Positions 50,272 through 61,922 of a DNA stretch of 64,000 nucleotides are shown piece after piece. Each line of letters opens with the position of its first letter. The first letter of the stretch is position 1. The stretch covers positions 8,146,001 to 8,210,000 of the forward strand of contig NC_066588.1 of NCBI RefSeq assembly GCF_905475345.1, written 5' to 3'. The notes below the pieces were generated by a model. It searched no databases. It had not been told where the DNA came from and saw only the letters and a list, made by a program, of their open reading frames with translations. The translations under genes and the position numbers were made by a program. Source of the stretch: Vespula vulgaris (Eukaryota; Arthropoda; Insecta; Hymenoptera; Vespidae).

Positions 50272-53200
50272 CTACACTTCCGTCGCGAGTGTTGTCGCTA
50301 GCGTGGTCGCGTCATGCCTGTAATGATCGTCTATAACATAAACACCGCAGGCACTGTCGACGACACCACCACCGCCGCCACCACCTCCACTGCCGGGTGG
50401 ACCGGAACTTTCCGTTACCGTCGTCGGCCTTTTCAGGAGGGTCGCTTCCGCCGCGCAGCAGGCGTCGCTCGGAGTATTCGCGAAGACCGAGGACCTCTTG
50501 GCGGTTTCGAGTACAGCGACACCAAGACCCAGACCCAGGCCCAAGCAATCCTTCTCCTTCTGGAAGAGATGAGACGCTCGATGGGCTGCAGCCTCGGTGT
50601 TCAACTGCTTCGTCGTTCTCGTTCTGCCGTCCTGGAGCACCGGTTCCGCTTTGTATCCCGAGCAGGAACTGTCCAGGGTAACGTCGGTCTGGAACGAGGA
50701 GTCCAGGTCATCCTGCCGGACGCTACTCGCATTGTTCACACTCTTGTTCGCCGTCCACGTGTTCTTGATCATATGGGCGTCTCCGGTACCGAGAGTGCAG
50801 ACACTTCCACCGGCCGAGCCGATCAATCCAGCCCCGGAGACCGCACCTCCGCCCGAGACAACTCCACCACCGGTAACTCCGCTACCAACGCAACCACCGG
50901 TGATACCACTCAAAAGTCCGACGTTACCGATTCCAACGGCCGAACCACCTCCAGCTGAGCCGATGACGCTGTTGCTACCACCTCCGAGAACACCTCCGCT
51001 GCGTTTGCTCATGCTGCTGTGTACCGCGTTCCTTTCATTCTGCAATCTCGCCTCCTCGTCCGCCTTCGCCTGTTCGCGCTTTTGCCGCCTCTTCATGCAC
51101 ATTACTGCGAGTGCTGCGACCAAGACAAACGCTGGCACGGCCGTCGAAAGAGTTGCTATCACCACTACGTGTTCCGTCGTCAAACCGGCGTCTCTAGCTT
51201 CAGCTGCCGAGGTGACGTGTTTCGATAAGTTTCCTGACCAATAGCTGGCACCCGAGGGTGGTACCGCGGCGGCAGCTGCAGCTGCTGCGGGTAAAATAGC
51301 AGTACCACTTTCGCTGGACGAACTCGCGGCCGATGCCACCGGTAAAACGGCCGTACCACCGACACCGACCTCCTCCGCACAACTTTCCCCGTGCCAACCT
51401 ACCGGACACTCGCATAGAAAACCGTTCACTCGATTCCTACAGGTGCCACCGTTCTTGCAGGGTGCGCTACGGCACTCGTCCACGTCAACGCTGCAATCTT
51501 TTCCCGTGAATCCGGGCTTGCACTCGCAACGATAGTCGTTCGTTCCGGAGATGCATCTACCACCGTTCGCGCATGGCTTAGCCAGGCAATAGTCGACCTT
51601 GTCTTGGCAGAGTCTACCGACGAATCCGGGCACGCACTGGCATCTAAAGCGATTCACCAAGTCGACGCAAGTGCCACCGTTAAGACAGGGATCACCTTGG
51701 CAATCGTCGACGTTGATCTCGCAGCGATCTCCAGCGAAACCAGGAGGGCAGGAGCAACGATAACTGTTCACCATGTCGGTGCAGGTGCCACCATTTGTGC
51801 AAGGATTCGGTGAGCACTCATCGAGTTGGGATTCGCAATCGGTACCCGTGTATCCTGCTGGACAACGACAAACGTAGCCGTTCAACGAGTCATCCTCGCA
51901 GATACCGCCGTGCAAGCAGGGAGAGTCTCGACATGATCTCGATGTCATCTCGCAGTGGCGACCTCTCCAGCCTGGTGGGCAAGTGCATCGATAAGCTGCT
52001 CGTTGTAACTTGCTCGATGACGAGGAGCCATCGAGCGAAGAGGAAGAACCCGAACGATGATGATGATTGCCGTTCGCGTTGCTGCCGCCACTGGAAGATA
52101 CGCTCGAGTTTGCGTACGTTGCTTCCATCGAACAGGAGCCTCCATTCAAGCATGGCTTCGAGTGACAGTCCAAAAGTTGTGTCTGGCAGTCCGTACCAGT
52201 GAAGCCTGGCGCGCAGGAGCAGGTGTACGATCCTTGGCCGGTGTTAAAGCAGGTGCCACCGTTCATGCAAGGCTTGTGATTCGTGCAGTAGTTTAGATCC
52301 TGGTTGCAGAACAGTCCGCCCCAGCCTTCGTCGCATAGACATTCCCAAGGCTTTTGGCAACTACCATGAAGGCACCCGGGATATCTCACGCACTGATCAC
52401 AAAAGGCTCCTTTCCAACCGCTGTGACAGCTGCAATTAAAAACAAAAAAGGAATCAAGTATATGCTCGTTAATTCATCTCATTAGATATAAGATTCGCGT
52501 TAGATATATGATTTTCATAAATATGTATCTCCTTAGTGGTTATTATCAAAACTCATGGTATCCCTCCGAAACTCGTTTGCCTTTTTAAAGAGAGGGAGGG
52601 AGGGAGGGAGGGAGGGAGAGAGAAAGAGAGAGAGAATTCGTGCTCTCACGTATGAGAAGGAATCGTATCTAAATACGCTACGGAGGTAGACAGAAAAGAG
52701 AGACGAAGCGAGTGTTCGAGATAGCTACTGCCGTGGAAAAGCGCACGTTGTGTGCGAGGCTAAGTATCTTTGTGTGTTTGTCTGTACGTCTGTATGTGTG
52801 GATGTGAACGCGCGCGCGGGAGGAGGTAAAGGGTGAAAATATAGGTACCTACATATATCGGAGAGCATACAAAGGTGGATAAAGGCTGTGTGAAGAGAGA
52901 CGAGGAAGGTACAGGAAGAGGAAGGGGTAGAGAAGAGGTATATGGTGGTCGGCCATTACGTTGTCCAAGGGGTTATACGGAGAAAGAGCGAGAAAGAAAG
53001 ATGAAAAGAGGAGGACAGCCAGCCGGTCAGGCAACGAGTAGTAGAGAGGAAGGGGGAGGAAAAAGAGTGGGAGAACGAGATGAAAGGTGGGAAGGCGAGG
53101 AGAGAAGAGTCCCGATGACGGCGACGGCGACGACGTCGACGACGACGACGACGACGACGCCGACGACGACGCCGACGACGACGCCGACGACGATGACGAC

Positions 53201-54450
53201 GAAGTCGACGACGAAGACAACGACGACGACGACGACGACGATGACGAAGACGGTGACGGTGGAGGCGGCTGGCGTGATGGTGGGGAGAGGATCTGTGAAG
53301 CGAGAGAAAGAGGAAGAGAGACAGAAGAGAAGGTAGAATTCGTAAGAGAGTGGGGATGAGTCGTCGAGTAGTGTTCCCACGGTTCGAGCCTCGGCACAGC
53401 CGTTCAGTATGCGGGTCAAGGAAAGGTTACGCTCCTGTGTGTGCGTGTGCGCGCGCCTCGCTCTGCCCACTAATACCCATCCGCCTATATATATTGGCGA
53501 TCTGCGCCATGCCGCGCACGGTTGTCGAGCCGCGGCCGCGCGAGCGCACTTCGGACATCGCATGACTCTACCATTAAACAAATTCCGTGTAACGACGAGA
53601 TTCGAGAGTATCGTCGCGTCGCGTACAAGACGTTCAAATCCGATGGCCTCCGATTTAAACCGGGAAATTTGAATTTTAAAGGGAAAGCGTCGATGATTTT
53701 GATTTCAAGAGAAATCCGTTCTCGCTTCGATCGTTTCCATTGGAATGTTCTACGATCGTATTAAAAGACGATGCTGAGATGCTAAACGTTCGAGTCCGTT
53801 CACTTTGCGTGGATCGAGGCGAATAGAACAGTCTGTTTCACAGTAATACAGTACATTCACTCGAATCGCGGAGGGAAAGAGAAAGAGAAAGAGAGAGAGA
53901 GAGAGAGAGAGGACGTACAAGGATGCATAGTCTGTGCATCGTCATCTGTATTCAACTGGCGAACGCACGGCCGAACGTGGACTCCGAAATTTCAATGGGA
54001 CACCATAGCCGTGATTCTTTCACGTATCACGAGCGGGGCCGATATCCCACGAGTCTTTCTCTCTCTCTCTCTCCCTCTCTCTCTCTCTCTTTCTTTCTCT
54101 CTCTTATTCTCTCACGGCAATCGCTTTCGATGATATCGAGATTTTCGATTGTCACACGAAATGAATTCGTTGTCTCGCGAGAGAGAAAAAAGGAAGAAAA
54201 TATCATTACTTCTTGTCCTTAATTACAAAATTACAGTGATGTTCGATCATCAAGTATATATAGGCAGATGATGGAAAAGAGGATGAGGACAAAGACGAAT
54301 GCGTATACGTAGTTCGTATAAAACGTATTAACCCAATTACGGTTGGGAAACATCGAGCTGGCACATTATACCTGCATGGCGCCATGGATGCGCGCATCAT
54401 CCACATAGTGCATTCTCGTGAATGCTCGCAATCTAATAAGGACACGAGAA

Positions 54451-54482
<32 letters not shown>

Positions 54483-54671
54483 TCTCTTTCTCTGGTAGAT
54501 CGAATCGTGAGCTCTACTTCTCTTATAAAATGTTCTAGGTACTATGCACGTTTCGATCTATCCTCTGTATAGAAAAATTATTCTTCTTATCTATCTTCAG
54601 AGAAGAAAAACGATAAGAAAAATGATCAAGATAGAAAACGAGGAACAGAGAGAAAGAGAAAGAGACAGAGA

Positions 54672-54709
<38 letters not shown>

Positions 54710-57513
54710 GGAAAGTTCTGAGACGGCGGCACGTTGAGTCAACCATAGAGAAAGAAAGAGAGAGAGAGCCGATGCCTGCGGCTAACGGGACAATTAACCC
54801 CGGTCGTAGAGTAATTAGATGATCGAGTTAACTCCAAAGCCCGGGTTAGCGCCGGTCGGACCGAGATTCGCGGTCTCTCTCGTCTCTTTCTTCGCTAATT
54901 TCCCTTAGCAAAGTTACGATCGCTCGTGCGTTAACCGAAATAAGTGTATTTCGAAAATAGCGAGTAATGAATAGCGAGGTTCAACGACACGTCGGGAAAA
55001 AAGGGGGAAAAAGAATGAAAAATGAAAGGGGATGGGAAAGAATCGTCTCGTTGGCTAGGAACGATCGGCACCTTCGAACGGGCCGAGTCGTTCGACGGAA
55101 AGGAGCCGAACGCTTCGAATTCTTCTTCGTCCTCTTCTTCTTCGAGCATGAAGAAGCGTTCGTGTGTCCATGTATGTGTGTGTAGAATGCGTATAGAAGT
55201 TGGAAGGAAGATCGAGCCCGGAGAACGTGGTACCGGTATAGGAGAGTCGGTATATACAGGGTGAGTCGATAATTATTACCAGATGAATGAATTTTTTATT
55301 TCTTAATTTGGACCCGAATTAACTTCAAAAAAAAAAAGAAGAAGAAAAAAGAAATCTTCGACAAGAATGTATTAGCATTTTCGATGACTCCTGTCTGTTA
55401 TAGGAAATGCTTTAGAACGTTTTTCTTTTCTTTTCGTTTCTTTTTATTTTAAATATGTAAATAAAAATTCTTTCCACTAATGGCAATAGTTATTGACTCA
55501 TCCTATATATGCATCTACACGCTCGTGTATGTGCAGAAACGGGCAAACTAGGTGTACGTACGTATGTATGCGAAGATACTTACATGCATTCGTTGGGTCG
55601 ACTGCAGTGTCCGTGCTGCTCGTCGCATCCGGGCAGGCAGCGGGCTGAAAGGAGTAAGAAAAAATCCAAAAGGTTAAGGCAACGCTCCGCGAGAGGTCGA
55701 TCGCGTCCCTCACGACTGCACGAGCGATACGTACAACTCTACGATATATACGATGCATATACACACGCGTATGGTAGTCACCGAAGAGTTGGATAATTTA
55801 CGATGGAACGGAATGTTAAAGAAGAGAATTGAAATCTTTCGATTGTTCAGCCTTGTCTCCTTTAAAGAGTCATTATTACACGTTAAATGTTTTGTCGGCC
55901 ATAAAAGGACGCGAAATAAGATCCTAATCAATCATAGTCTTTTTAAAGAACTGGAACGAACATTCCTAAAGATATGTATACGTTGAATGGGCTAACCGCA
56001 AATGTTTGCGGACTCGTGAGTGGTTGGCAATGACTACTTCGATTACGCGAGTTCCGTATTTGCGTGCACGTTCCCTCCTCGATCGGGTTCATCCATCTTG
56101 AGAAAAGGACTTGGTAGGGTCGAAGGTAGGTGAGTCGACGATCGGAGACAGGGCCACCGAGCCGCGTAACCTTGGCACCGAGTAAAACGCCAAGATAGAA
56201 CTATTCGGCGAAGCTCGGGCAAAGTAAACAACGAGTCGAAGCGCCGTGATGGAACACGCTATTGTATTTATAGACCCCACGAGGTACCCCTGGTCCGACT
56301 CCGAGAAGCGTTGAATCAGTGCTTCCGAGTGAAAGAAAATCGAGAAAAGCAGATAGCAGTTTTTTTTCTTCGAACTACCTGCCGAGCGGGTACTTATTGT
56401 ATATCTTGCACACCTTGCTCGTTGGGAACTTGCCGAATGCGGAAAGACCTGAAAAGTTGTGCAGGTAGGTAGATATAATAAAGAGATGGAGAAAGACTGG
56501 AAAAATATCGTCGCCCAAAGAGGAAGGACGCAGGACGAGGTCGTGGTATGGGGATCGAAGAAGAAGAGTAACAGAGAGAGAGAGAGAGAGAGAGAGAAGA
56601 GGAGCAAAGGGAGGAGGTTGCCAATGGAAATGGACTGTGAACGTGAGTTTGGTGCAGCTGTTGGTTAAAGCACCGACCTTCGCAGCAGCTGTCAGGCCCA
56701 CTCGCGCATGGCCTCGCGTTGCAGCTGCCTTTATTCCCCGCAATCCCCATGTAACGTCGTAGTACCCCCGAAAGAGACCGTCTGCGGTGCCGAAAGCTAT
56801 CTTCGTGGTGCAAGCTCGGACTACTAGTAGTCACCCCTACCCTTTCTAACTCCCTTTCTATATCTCGTTAACCCCTTGCGCACAGACGCTTCCCCGAACG
56901 AGGAACGTAGCTGTTACGAGGATAAGTCGAAAGGGGAAAATAACTCACGTGCACCTCAGCTGCTCTCGTGTCTCTTCTCTTTAGTATTGAGTTAGAACGA
57001 TGAACGAGTTTATGATGGCTCGTGCGCGAACAAGCTCTTTTCTCTGGCTGGTAAACACGCTTTCCTTCGATCATGAAACTACACAAGGAGGATTGATGAT
57101 TTTATACATCGGGGAGCACCTCTAGCTAGCAAGTGAAAGTTCGATGTTCTGGTATAATGCGTTCCGAAAGAATGCCTCTTGCTACTTTTGATTCGACGTT
57201 CTTCGAAATTCTTTTCGCGAGTTTGCTTCGCCATGGGGGAAAGTGGGCTCTAGAATTTAACGTGTCTTCTCTAACGAGTCTTTTATTCGCAAGGAAATAT
57301 CTTTTTTTCTTTTCTTTTATTTTGGTATTTGGTTTTCTTAACGAATCGAGGCTATTCGATCGTTATTTTATTTCTCACGTCGATCGAGAAGACTTTCAAA
57401 GAATCTTAGAACCAAAGAGTTCAATCGCGTTATCGAGATCTCGTACGTACGTGTATACGTAAGCGTGCGCCTGTGTATGTATGTATCTATCTATGTATTC
57501 TCTCTTTCTCGAG

Positions 57514-57565
<52 letters not shown>

Positions 57566-58538
57566 GTGAGAAAAGATCGGCCGATCGCAGCACAAGAAGT
57601 GCGTGACAAAAGCGAGACGCGCCTTCCGATTCTTGAAAGTTCCGATTCGCGAAACCGAGCACGAACTCATGATTCCTCGAATGCCGGGGAATGTAACGAA
57701 ACGAAGAGAGTAAGTAGTCTATTAGTAATCAATGCGCAAACTTTGCCGACCGGTCGACTCGTGCTCTCTTCGAGAAGAAAAGGGTGCAACGACCGATAGC
57801 CAACGTTCACGATCGGAGACCTTTCTTCAGCTTGACTTGGCTATCAAGGGTGAGATCGAAGTAGCCTCGCGTTTTTGGATTCCGCCTTGGCACTTGGCTA
57901 CCAACGGCTGGTCTCCAGCCTCGAGGAACAGCCTCGAAAACGAGATTGCGTTCCGCCTCGATGATCCCTCGTGATACGAGATACCTATTCGTTCTTATAA
58001 CTCAATGTTCTCTACGTAACCGTTACACTAGAACGAGCCCAATACGGTCATACATACGTGTATGAGCTGAATAAACAGTAAAAAAGAACAGGTTGCTGCG
58101 TACGAAACAAGGTGGAGACTTTGAGAAAATTACAAGGTCGTAATGGGACTGAAAGAATCGTCGTATCGTCCGATTAAACTACGAGATTTCGAATTCTAAG
58201 TGAAGCTCGTAGAAGAAGTTGAAGAGAAGGCCTTTGGGACCAGGTGAGAAATATTTTTCCGAGAAAAAGGAATCTACCGTCAAAAGGAATGCCTAATACG
58301 ACTGGCAACGCTGAATACAGCGCATCTCTTTCGGCGGCCAATTCTTGAGGAACTCTGACGTATACGTGTGTATGAGAGAAAGAGAGAGAAAGAGAGAGAA
58401 AGGTCGGAGCGCGTGCATGTGCAAGGATCGGATCAGAGCGGGGGCGGGGGCGAGAGCTGCACGCCTTCGTCGTACGCTCTCGACGGGAGGCTCAGGTACG
58501 CGAGTGAGCGGGAGAGCAACAAAGAGGATGCCGAGACG

Positions 58539-58575
<37 letters not shown>

Positions 58576-59010
58576 AGACCAGAGAGAGTCTCGCGTACAC
58601 GCGCTAGCCAAGCGTGGGAAGCTGCTGCACGTTCTCGAGCAGCTCGCTGCACCGACGTTGCACCGGCGTTGCACCGGTGCGCCGACACACCGAGTCGTGC
58701 CGATGCCGTAGCCGTAGAATCTCGCCGACATCGCCGAGTTTGGTCTCTCGCGGCCTAAGCCGTCAGCGCACAGCTTCGCTTTCGGATTCGCTCGAACGTG
58801 ACAAGATCGAGAAAATAAAGGAAGAGGAGGAGATTTCATTTCGTGAATCTCCGCCTAGACGAGCCAAGATCAACTGGTGGGCCTCGTTACGAGTACCATC
58901 GGCTACTCTTACTTTCAAACGCGGAACGCAGTTCGGTATGGCGTTGCGTAAGCGACGAACAAAACGAGCCGCATACGATTTGCATTTTATCGCGGTAGGA
59001 ACGATCGAAG

Positions 59011-59041
<31 letters not shown>

Positions 59042-59385
59042 AGAAACACAAAAAGAATGAAGGTTGCGCCAGTCGCGTGCAGTCGTGATGGGAGAGATAC
59101 GAATAAAGATGACGAGTATTATGATAGACTTACGAGTAGCACAGTAGTCGCCCTTCCATCCCGAAAGACAAACACGTTCACCGGTAGGACTGCAACTGTA
59201 ATGACCGAAGTTATCGTCTCTAGGTCTGCAAAGATTTTCACAGCCCTTTCCGTAATAATGCGCCGCACACGTCACTCTATACTCGTAAACCATTCGTGAA
59301 TGGGCACTCCTATGTTCTTCCTCTATCCACTCCGGGCCCACGTCGAGCCACTTTTGCGTGGTCAGCCTGGTGATCAGTACCTTTT
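50272..59385 (-). CDS. Dl: Delta, DSL-family Notch ligand (first exon beyond the right edge)
   Basis: Transmembrane ligand that activates Notch on neighbouring cells. Exons in view: 59134-59385, 55584-55644 and 50272-52429, in consistent phase, 822 codons; the signal peptide and most of the MNNL region are missing and should lie beyond 64000. Exon one shown has the end of MNNL (KVLITRLTTQKWLDVGPEW) and the DSL domain (YRVTCAAHYYGKGCENLC ... CLSGWKGDYC). Nine EGF repeats follow, from RCLPGCDEQHGHCS to CPVGWHGESC, as in fly Delta; several have the calcium-binding DxDEC form (NVDDC, DVDEC). EGF4 carries a 44-residue insertion. The single membrane segment VVVIATLSTAVPAFVLVAAL (51094-51168) precedes the basic stop KRRQKR. 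The cytoplasmic tail has a long Gly/Ser-rich stretch, IKNTWTANKSVNN (like fly KNTWDKSVNN) and KQLNTE, and ends in ATEV, a PDZ-binding motif. Confidence 0.97.
51094..51168 (-). other. Dl: Delta transmembrane segment
   Basis: About 25 hydrophobic residues (IATLSTAVPAFVLVAALAVM core) between an Ala/Ser-rich juxtamembrane stalk and KRRQKREQ. This sets the type I topology and is where gamma-secretase would cut. Confidence 0.85.
51997..52128 (-). other. Dl: Low-complexity insertion within Delta EGF repeat 4
   Basis: Between the third cysteine (LNGGSC) and the fourth (AAYRCTC) of EGF4 about 44 residues are inserted, rich in Ser, Gly, Asn and His (SSVSSSGGSNANG, HHHRSGSSSSLDGSSSSS). The reading frame is intact and no splice consensus within it would remove it cleanly. 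Confidence 0.85.
53106..53265. repeat. (GAC)n-type trinucleotide array
   Basis: About 50 GAC/CGA units with ATG, GCC and AAG interruptions. It would encode poly-Asp, Thr or Val in different frames but sits in an intron. Confidence 0.92.
53374..53381 (-). promoter_or_regulatory. Su(H)-type site in Delta intron
   Basis: TTCCCACG on the plus strand, CGTGGGAA on the minus strand, beside the CpG-rich intronic block. Regulatory use is inferred. Confidence 0.3.
53395..53570. promoter_or_regulatory. CpG-rich block inside the Delta intron
   Basis: CpG-dense, non-repetitive sequence including GCGCGCCTCG, CATGCCGCGCACGG and GAGCCGCGGCCGCGCGAGCG. It contrasts with the flanking simple repeats. It may be an enhancer or internal promoter; no initiator or TATA is certain. 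Confidence 0.3.
54058..54111. repeat. (CT)n microsatellite
   Basis: CT units with CCC and TTT interruptions inside a Delta intron. A similar CT array lies at 54449-54493. Confidence 0.9.
54640..54704. repeat. (GA)n microsatellite
   Basis: GAGAAA units grading into uninterrupted GA; polarity opposite to the CT arrays just to its left. Confidence 0.9.
57516..57564. repeat. (GA)n microsatellite
   Basis: About 20 GA units with one AAA interruption. It ends at the CGTGAGAA site starting at 57565. Confidence 0.92.
58613..58620 (+). promoter_or_regulatory. Su(H)-type site in the CpG-rich part of a Delta intron
   Basis: Perfect CGTGGGAA, followed directly by GCTGCTGCACG and preceded by a GA array. 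Consensus match is certain; function inferred. Confidence 0.35.
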
Positions 59386-59778
59386 CTGCAAAATACATAG
59401 ATATCGATTAATGATAAAAGAGAAACGTTTAACTTCCTTCTAAAACATGTTTACGTTTGAGTATTATTAGATACAAATTAACAACGAGTTTTGGCTATGT
59501 ACGGTAGAGTGTATGAAAGAGAGAAAGAGAAAGAGAGAGACAGACAGAGAGAAAGCGAAAGAGAGAAGAGGTAATTAGCCGTGCGGAGCCCAAGCAGGGG
59601 CAGAGAGACGACCAATGATGCGTTCCAAGTGTACCGGCCCTTCGAGAGAGAAAAAGACGAGTAGTAACGTGAGTGAGGGGCGTGATGAAGAGAAAGAGAG
59701 GAGAGGCCGGACGTTCGTCCGCTATTGCTACTCTGCTGGCGGTGCGCATCCGGCACAAAGAGAGTAAGCGTATACCAC

Positions 59779-59782
<4 letters not shown>

Positions 59783-59835
<53 letters not shown>

Positions 59836-59886
59836 TGAGAGTGAGTGAGCGAGTAAGAGAGAAAAAGAGAGAGAGAGAGAGAGAGA
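59783..59886. repeat. Longest (GA)n microsatellite of the window
   Basis: About 25 uninterrupted GA units, then AAGAGTGAGAGTGAGTGAGC, then a second GA run to 59886. It is CT-rich on the Delta sense strand. Confidence 0.95.
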
Positions 59887-60281
59887 ACATTGTGGCTCTT
59901 TGGCTCTCTGCCTCTGGGAAAGAGGCGTTCTTCGTCCTTCTCTCTTCACTCTTCCTCTTCCTCCCACTTGCTTACCTGTTTTCTGCGTGCAAAAGGAAAG
60001 AAGGAGAAGAAGCGGGCCCCGCGCATAACCTTCCGTCTAAACGTATTATCATAATAGCCACGTAGATTAGGATGGTTCGATCAGGTGCACCATCATCGAA
60101 AAAAGTCCTGTCTCACGGCAGCAGATCTTGCGGGGGCCAGGGATTACTACTACTACTCTACTACTATTACTATCATCGATATTACCGCTACTACTACTAC
60201 CAACGACAATACGAGAAGAAGAACCTAGCAAGAAGCAGCCAGCTGGCTGGCTTCGTTGATTCTCATCGATCTTCGATGATC

Positions 60282-60315
<34 letters not shown>

Positions 60316-61371
60316 AATCGTTCCGTAACACTAAATGTAATAGCGCTGTAAGACACCCGAGGCAGATCGATCTTTTGGCTACGCCACTGAAGGTAGCTAA
60401 AACCCAACAAAAGAACAAACACTTTGCCCGATGGCGTGTCCTGGGATAGTTAAAGGAGGAAACCAGCCTTCCTTCCCAGAAGGAAAGTAGCATTTCGTTG
60501 CCGGCGAAACGGGAGTCAGGGAAGCAGTTTACTGGCCCATCTCTTCTTCCCAGGTGATGCTCTTACGAGTTCCGAAAACATCGATGGGATCCAACAACAT
60601 CGTCTGCTACCATTATTACGTACACTATACGCATGTATTCGGATTTGTTTATTGTTTTTCTATCGTCAAGTACACTTACGTTAGTAAACACTCGATCGAA
60701 ACTTTGACAACGATTGTAATTCTAAAGAGGATTAGAAATACGTCGCAATGATAAATAACTCAATGTTTATTAACGCCATTGATCGATGTTACAATGAAGA
60801 AAGCAAAATTTCTATTGTCGTAGCTACTGTTGCTTGTATCTTTTACAACTTGGACCATTGACCGCGAGGATGTATATACACACAGTGTATACGCCGCTCG
60901 TAAACACCCGGTGAGCTCGAGGCCAGTCCGATTCAAAGTATTCATTAACGACGGCAGAGTGCCGTGAGTAGCCGGAATTTTCTATTGTTCATTCAGAAAC
61001 GGCCGATTGCCGAAGCATAGCCCGAAGCTGGCAGGTAGTCAGTAGCGTTACTTCTACATCCTTTAACGAGCTTATCTTTGCTTAAACAATGATGCAATGG
61101 AGACTACTTAACCGTTACAGTTTCATCTTTTGACCCAAATTTATTCTGCAACCTGTTGTCAAAGTACATTGAATTGAATTAGAAGGTTGGTCGATTGCTG
61201 CTTATGTTATCTTGATGTACCATAAAAAAAGAAAGAGCTATTGGCAGAAGAATAGAGTAGAAACGATCGATTAAACTCCTCGTTTTGGTTGGATCTTTTC
61301 GAGAGTCGAGTGCATCGTGAGTTGGAACGACTTGCATATCACCGCTACTGTCTCCCCATCGAAACTGAACG

Positions 61372-61922
61372 ACGAGAGAGAGAGAGAGAGAGAGACAGAG
61401 AGACAGAGACAGAGAGGGTCGATGATCGACGATGACGTAAGCTTTGCGAGTGTCGACAAAGCGACTCTCAGCTTGTGTGTTTACGGGTTATAAGGATATC
61501 ACTATAGTTTCCGATCGTGGAAAGGAAGATTAGATAATTTCAAGTCCCTAATTGCTACTTTATTTTTCTAAACTCACCTACGCTTTTTACAGCTACATTA
61601 AATAAGGATATGCTTATTTGTATGAGATTTTGTAGTCTCTCGAAAAGCGAGTATATATAATATGTTTGTACGTGTGTTCGTGTATATATGTGCAAGAGAT
61701 AGAGAGAGAAAGAGAGAAAGAGAGAGAGAGAGAGAGAAAAGTGGGAGGAGGGAAGAGAGAAGAGTAGACAGAGGGTGAGAAGGGGTGTGAGCCTGAGAAA
61801 GGAAGCAGCATCCGAGCAGCGCACGGCAATAAAGGGTTCGCTTCGCCTCCGCGTTGTGGGTATTATATTATGCTCGAGGCACACTAGACAGAGAAAGAGA
61901 GAGAGAGTGTGAGAGAGAGAAA
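61372..61922. repeat. Cluster of three (GA)n arrays
   Basis: Arrays at 61372-61416, 61698-61738 and 61890-61922, all GA on the plus strand, within 550 bp. Confidence 0.9.

Larger units (their letters stand above)
52430..55583 (-). other. Dl: Delta intron between the EGF1 exon and the large exon
   Basis: 3.2 kb. It contains GGGA/GA tracts (52590-52640), a (GAC)n array (53106-53265), a CpG-rich block (about 53395-53570), CT and GA microsatellites (54058-54111, 54449-54493, 54640-54704) and a mixed block at 54770-54900. No exon seen; open frames follow the simple repeats. Confidence 0.75.
55645..59133 (-). other. Dl: Delta intron between the DSL exon and the EGF1 exon
   Basis: 3.5 kb of mixed-composition DNA with GA arrays at 56574-56597, 57516-57564 and 58543-58573. 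A CpG-rich block runs from about 58430 to 58760. YGTGRGAA sites occur at 57372-57379 (minus), 57565-57572 and 58613-58620. No coding exon supported. Confidence 0.75.

Noticed and set aside
50314..51244. Long plus-strand open frames of 214 and 215 codons
   Set aside because: They lie exactly opposite the Delta tail and EGF coding sequence and reflect its GC-rich codon use; no start context, introns or family resemblance.
52849..53581. Several 150-180-codon frames on both strands (Ser-, Asp- and Val-rich)
   Set aside because: They translate the (GAC)n array within a Delta intron.
54206..54930. Possible homeodomain-type enhancer (TAATTA near 54810)
   Set aside because: A single TAATTA in 64 kb of AT-rich DNA is uninformative.
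56394..56834. Cys-rich minus-strand peptide CNARPCASGPDSCCEGRC, considered as an extra Delta EGF exon
   Set aside because: Cysteine spacing does not fit an EGF repeat, Delta already has its nine repeats, and splice sites with the needed phase are absent.
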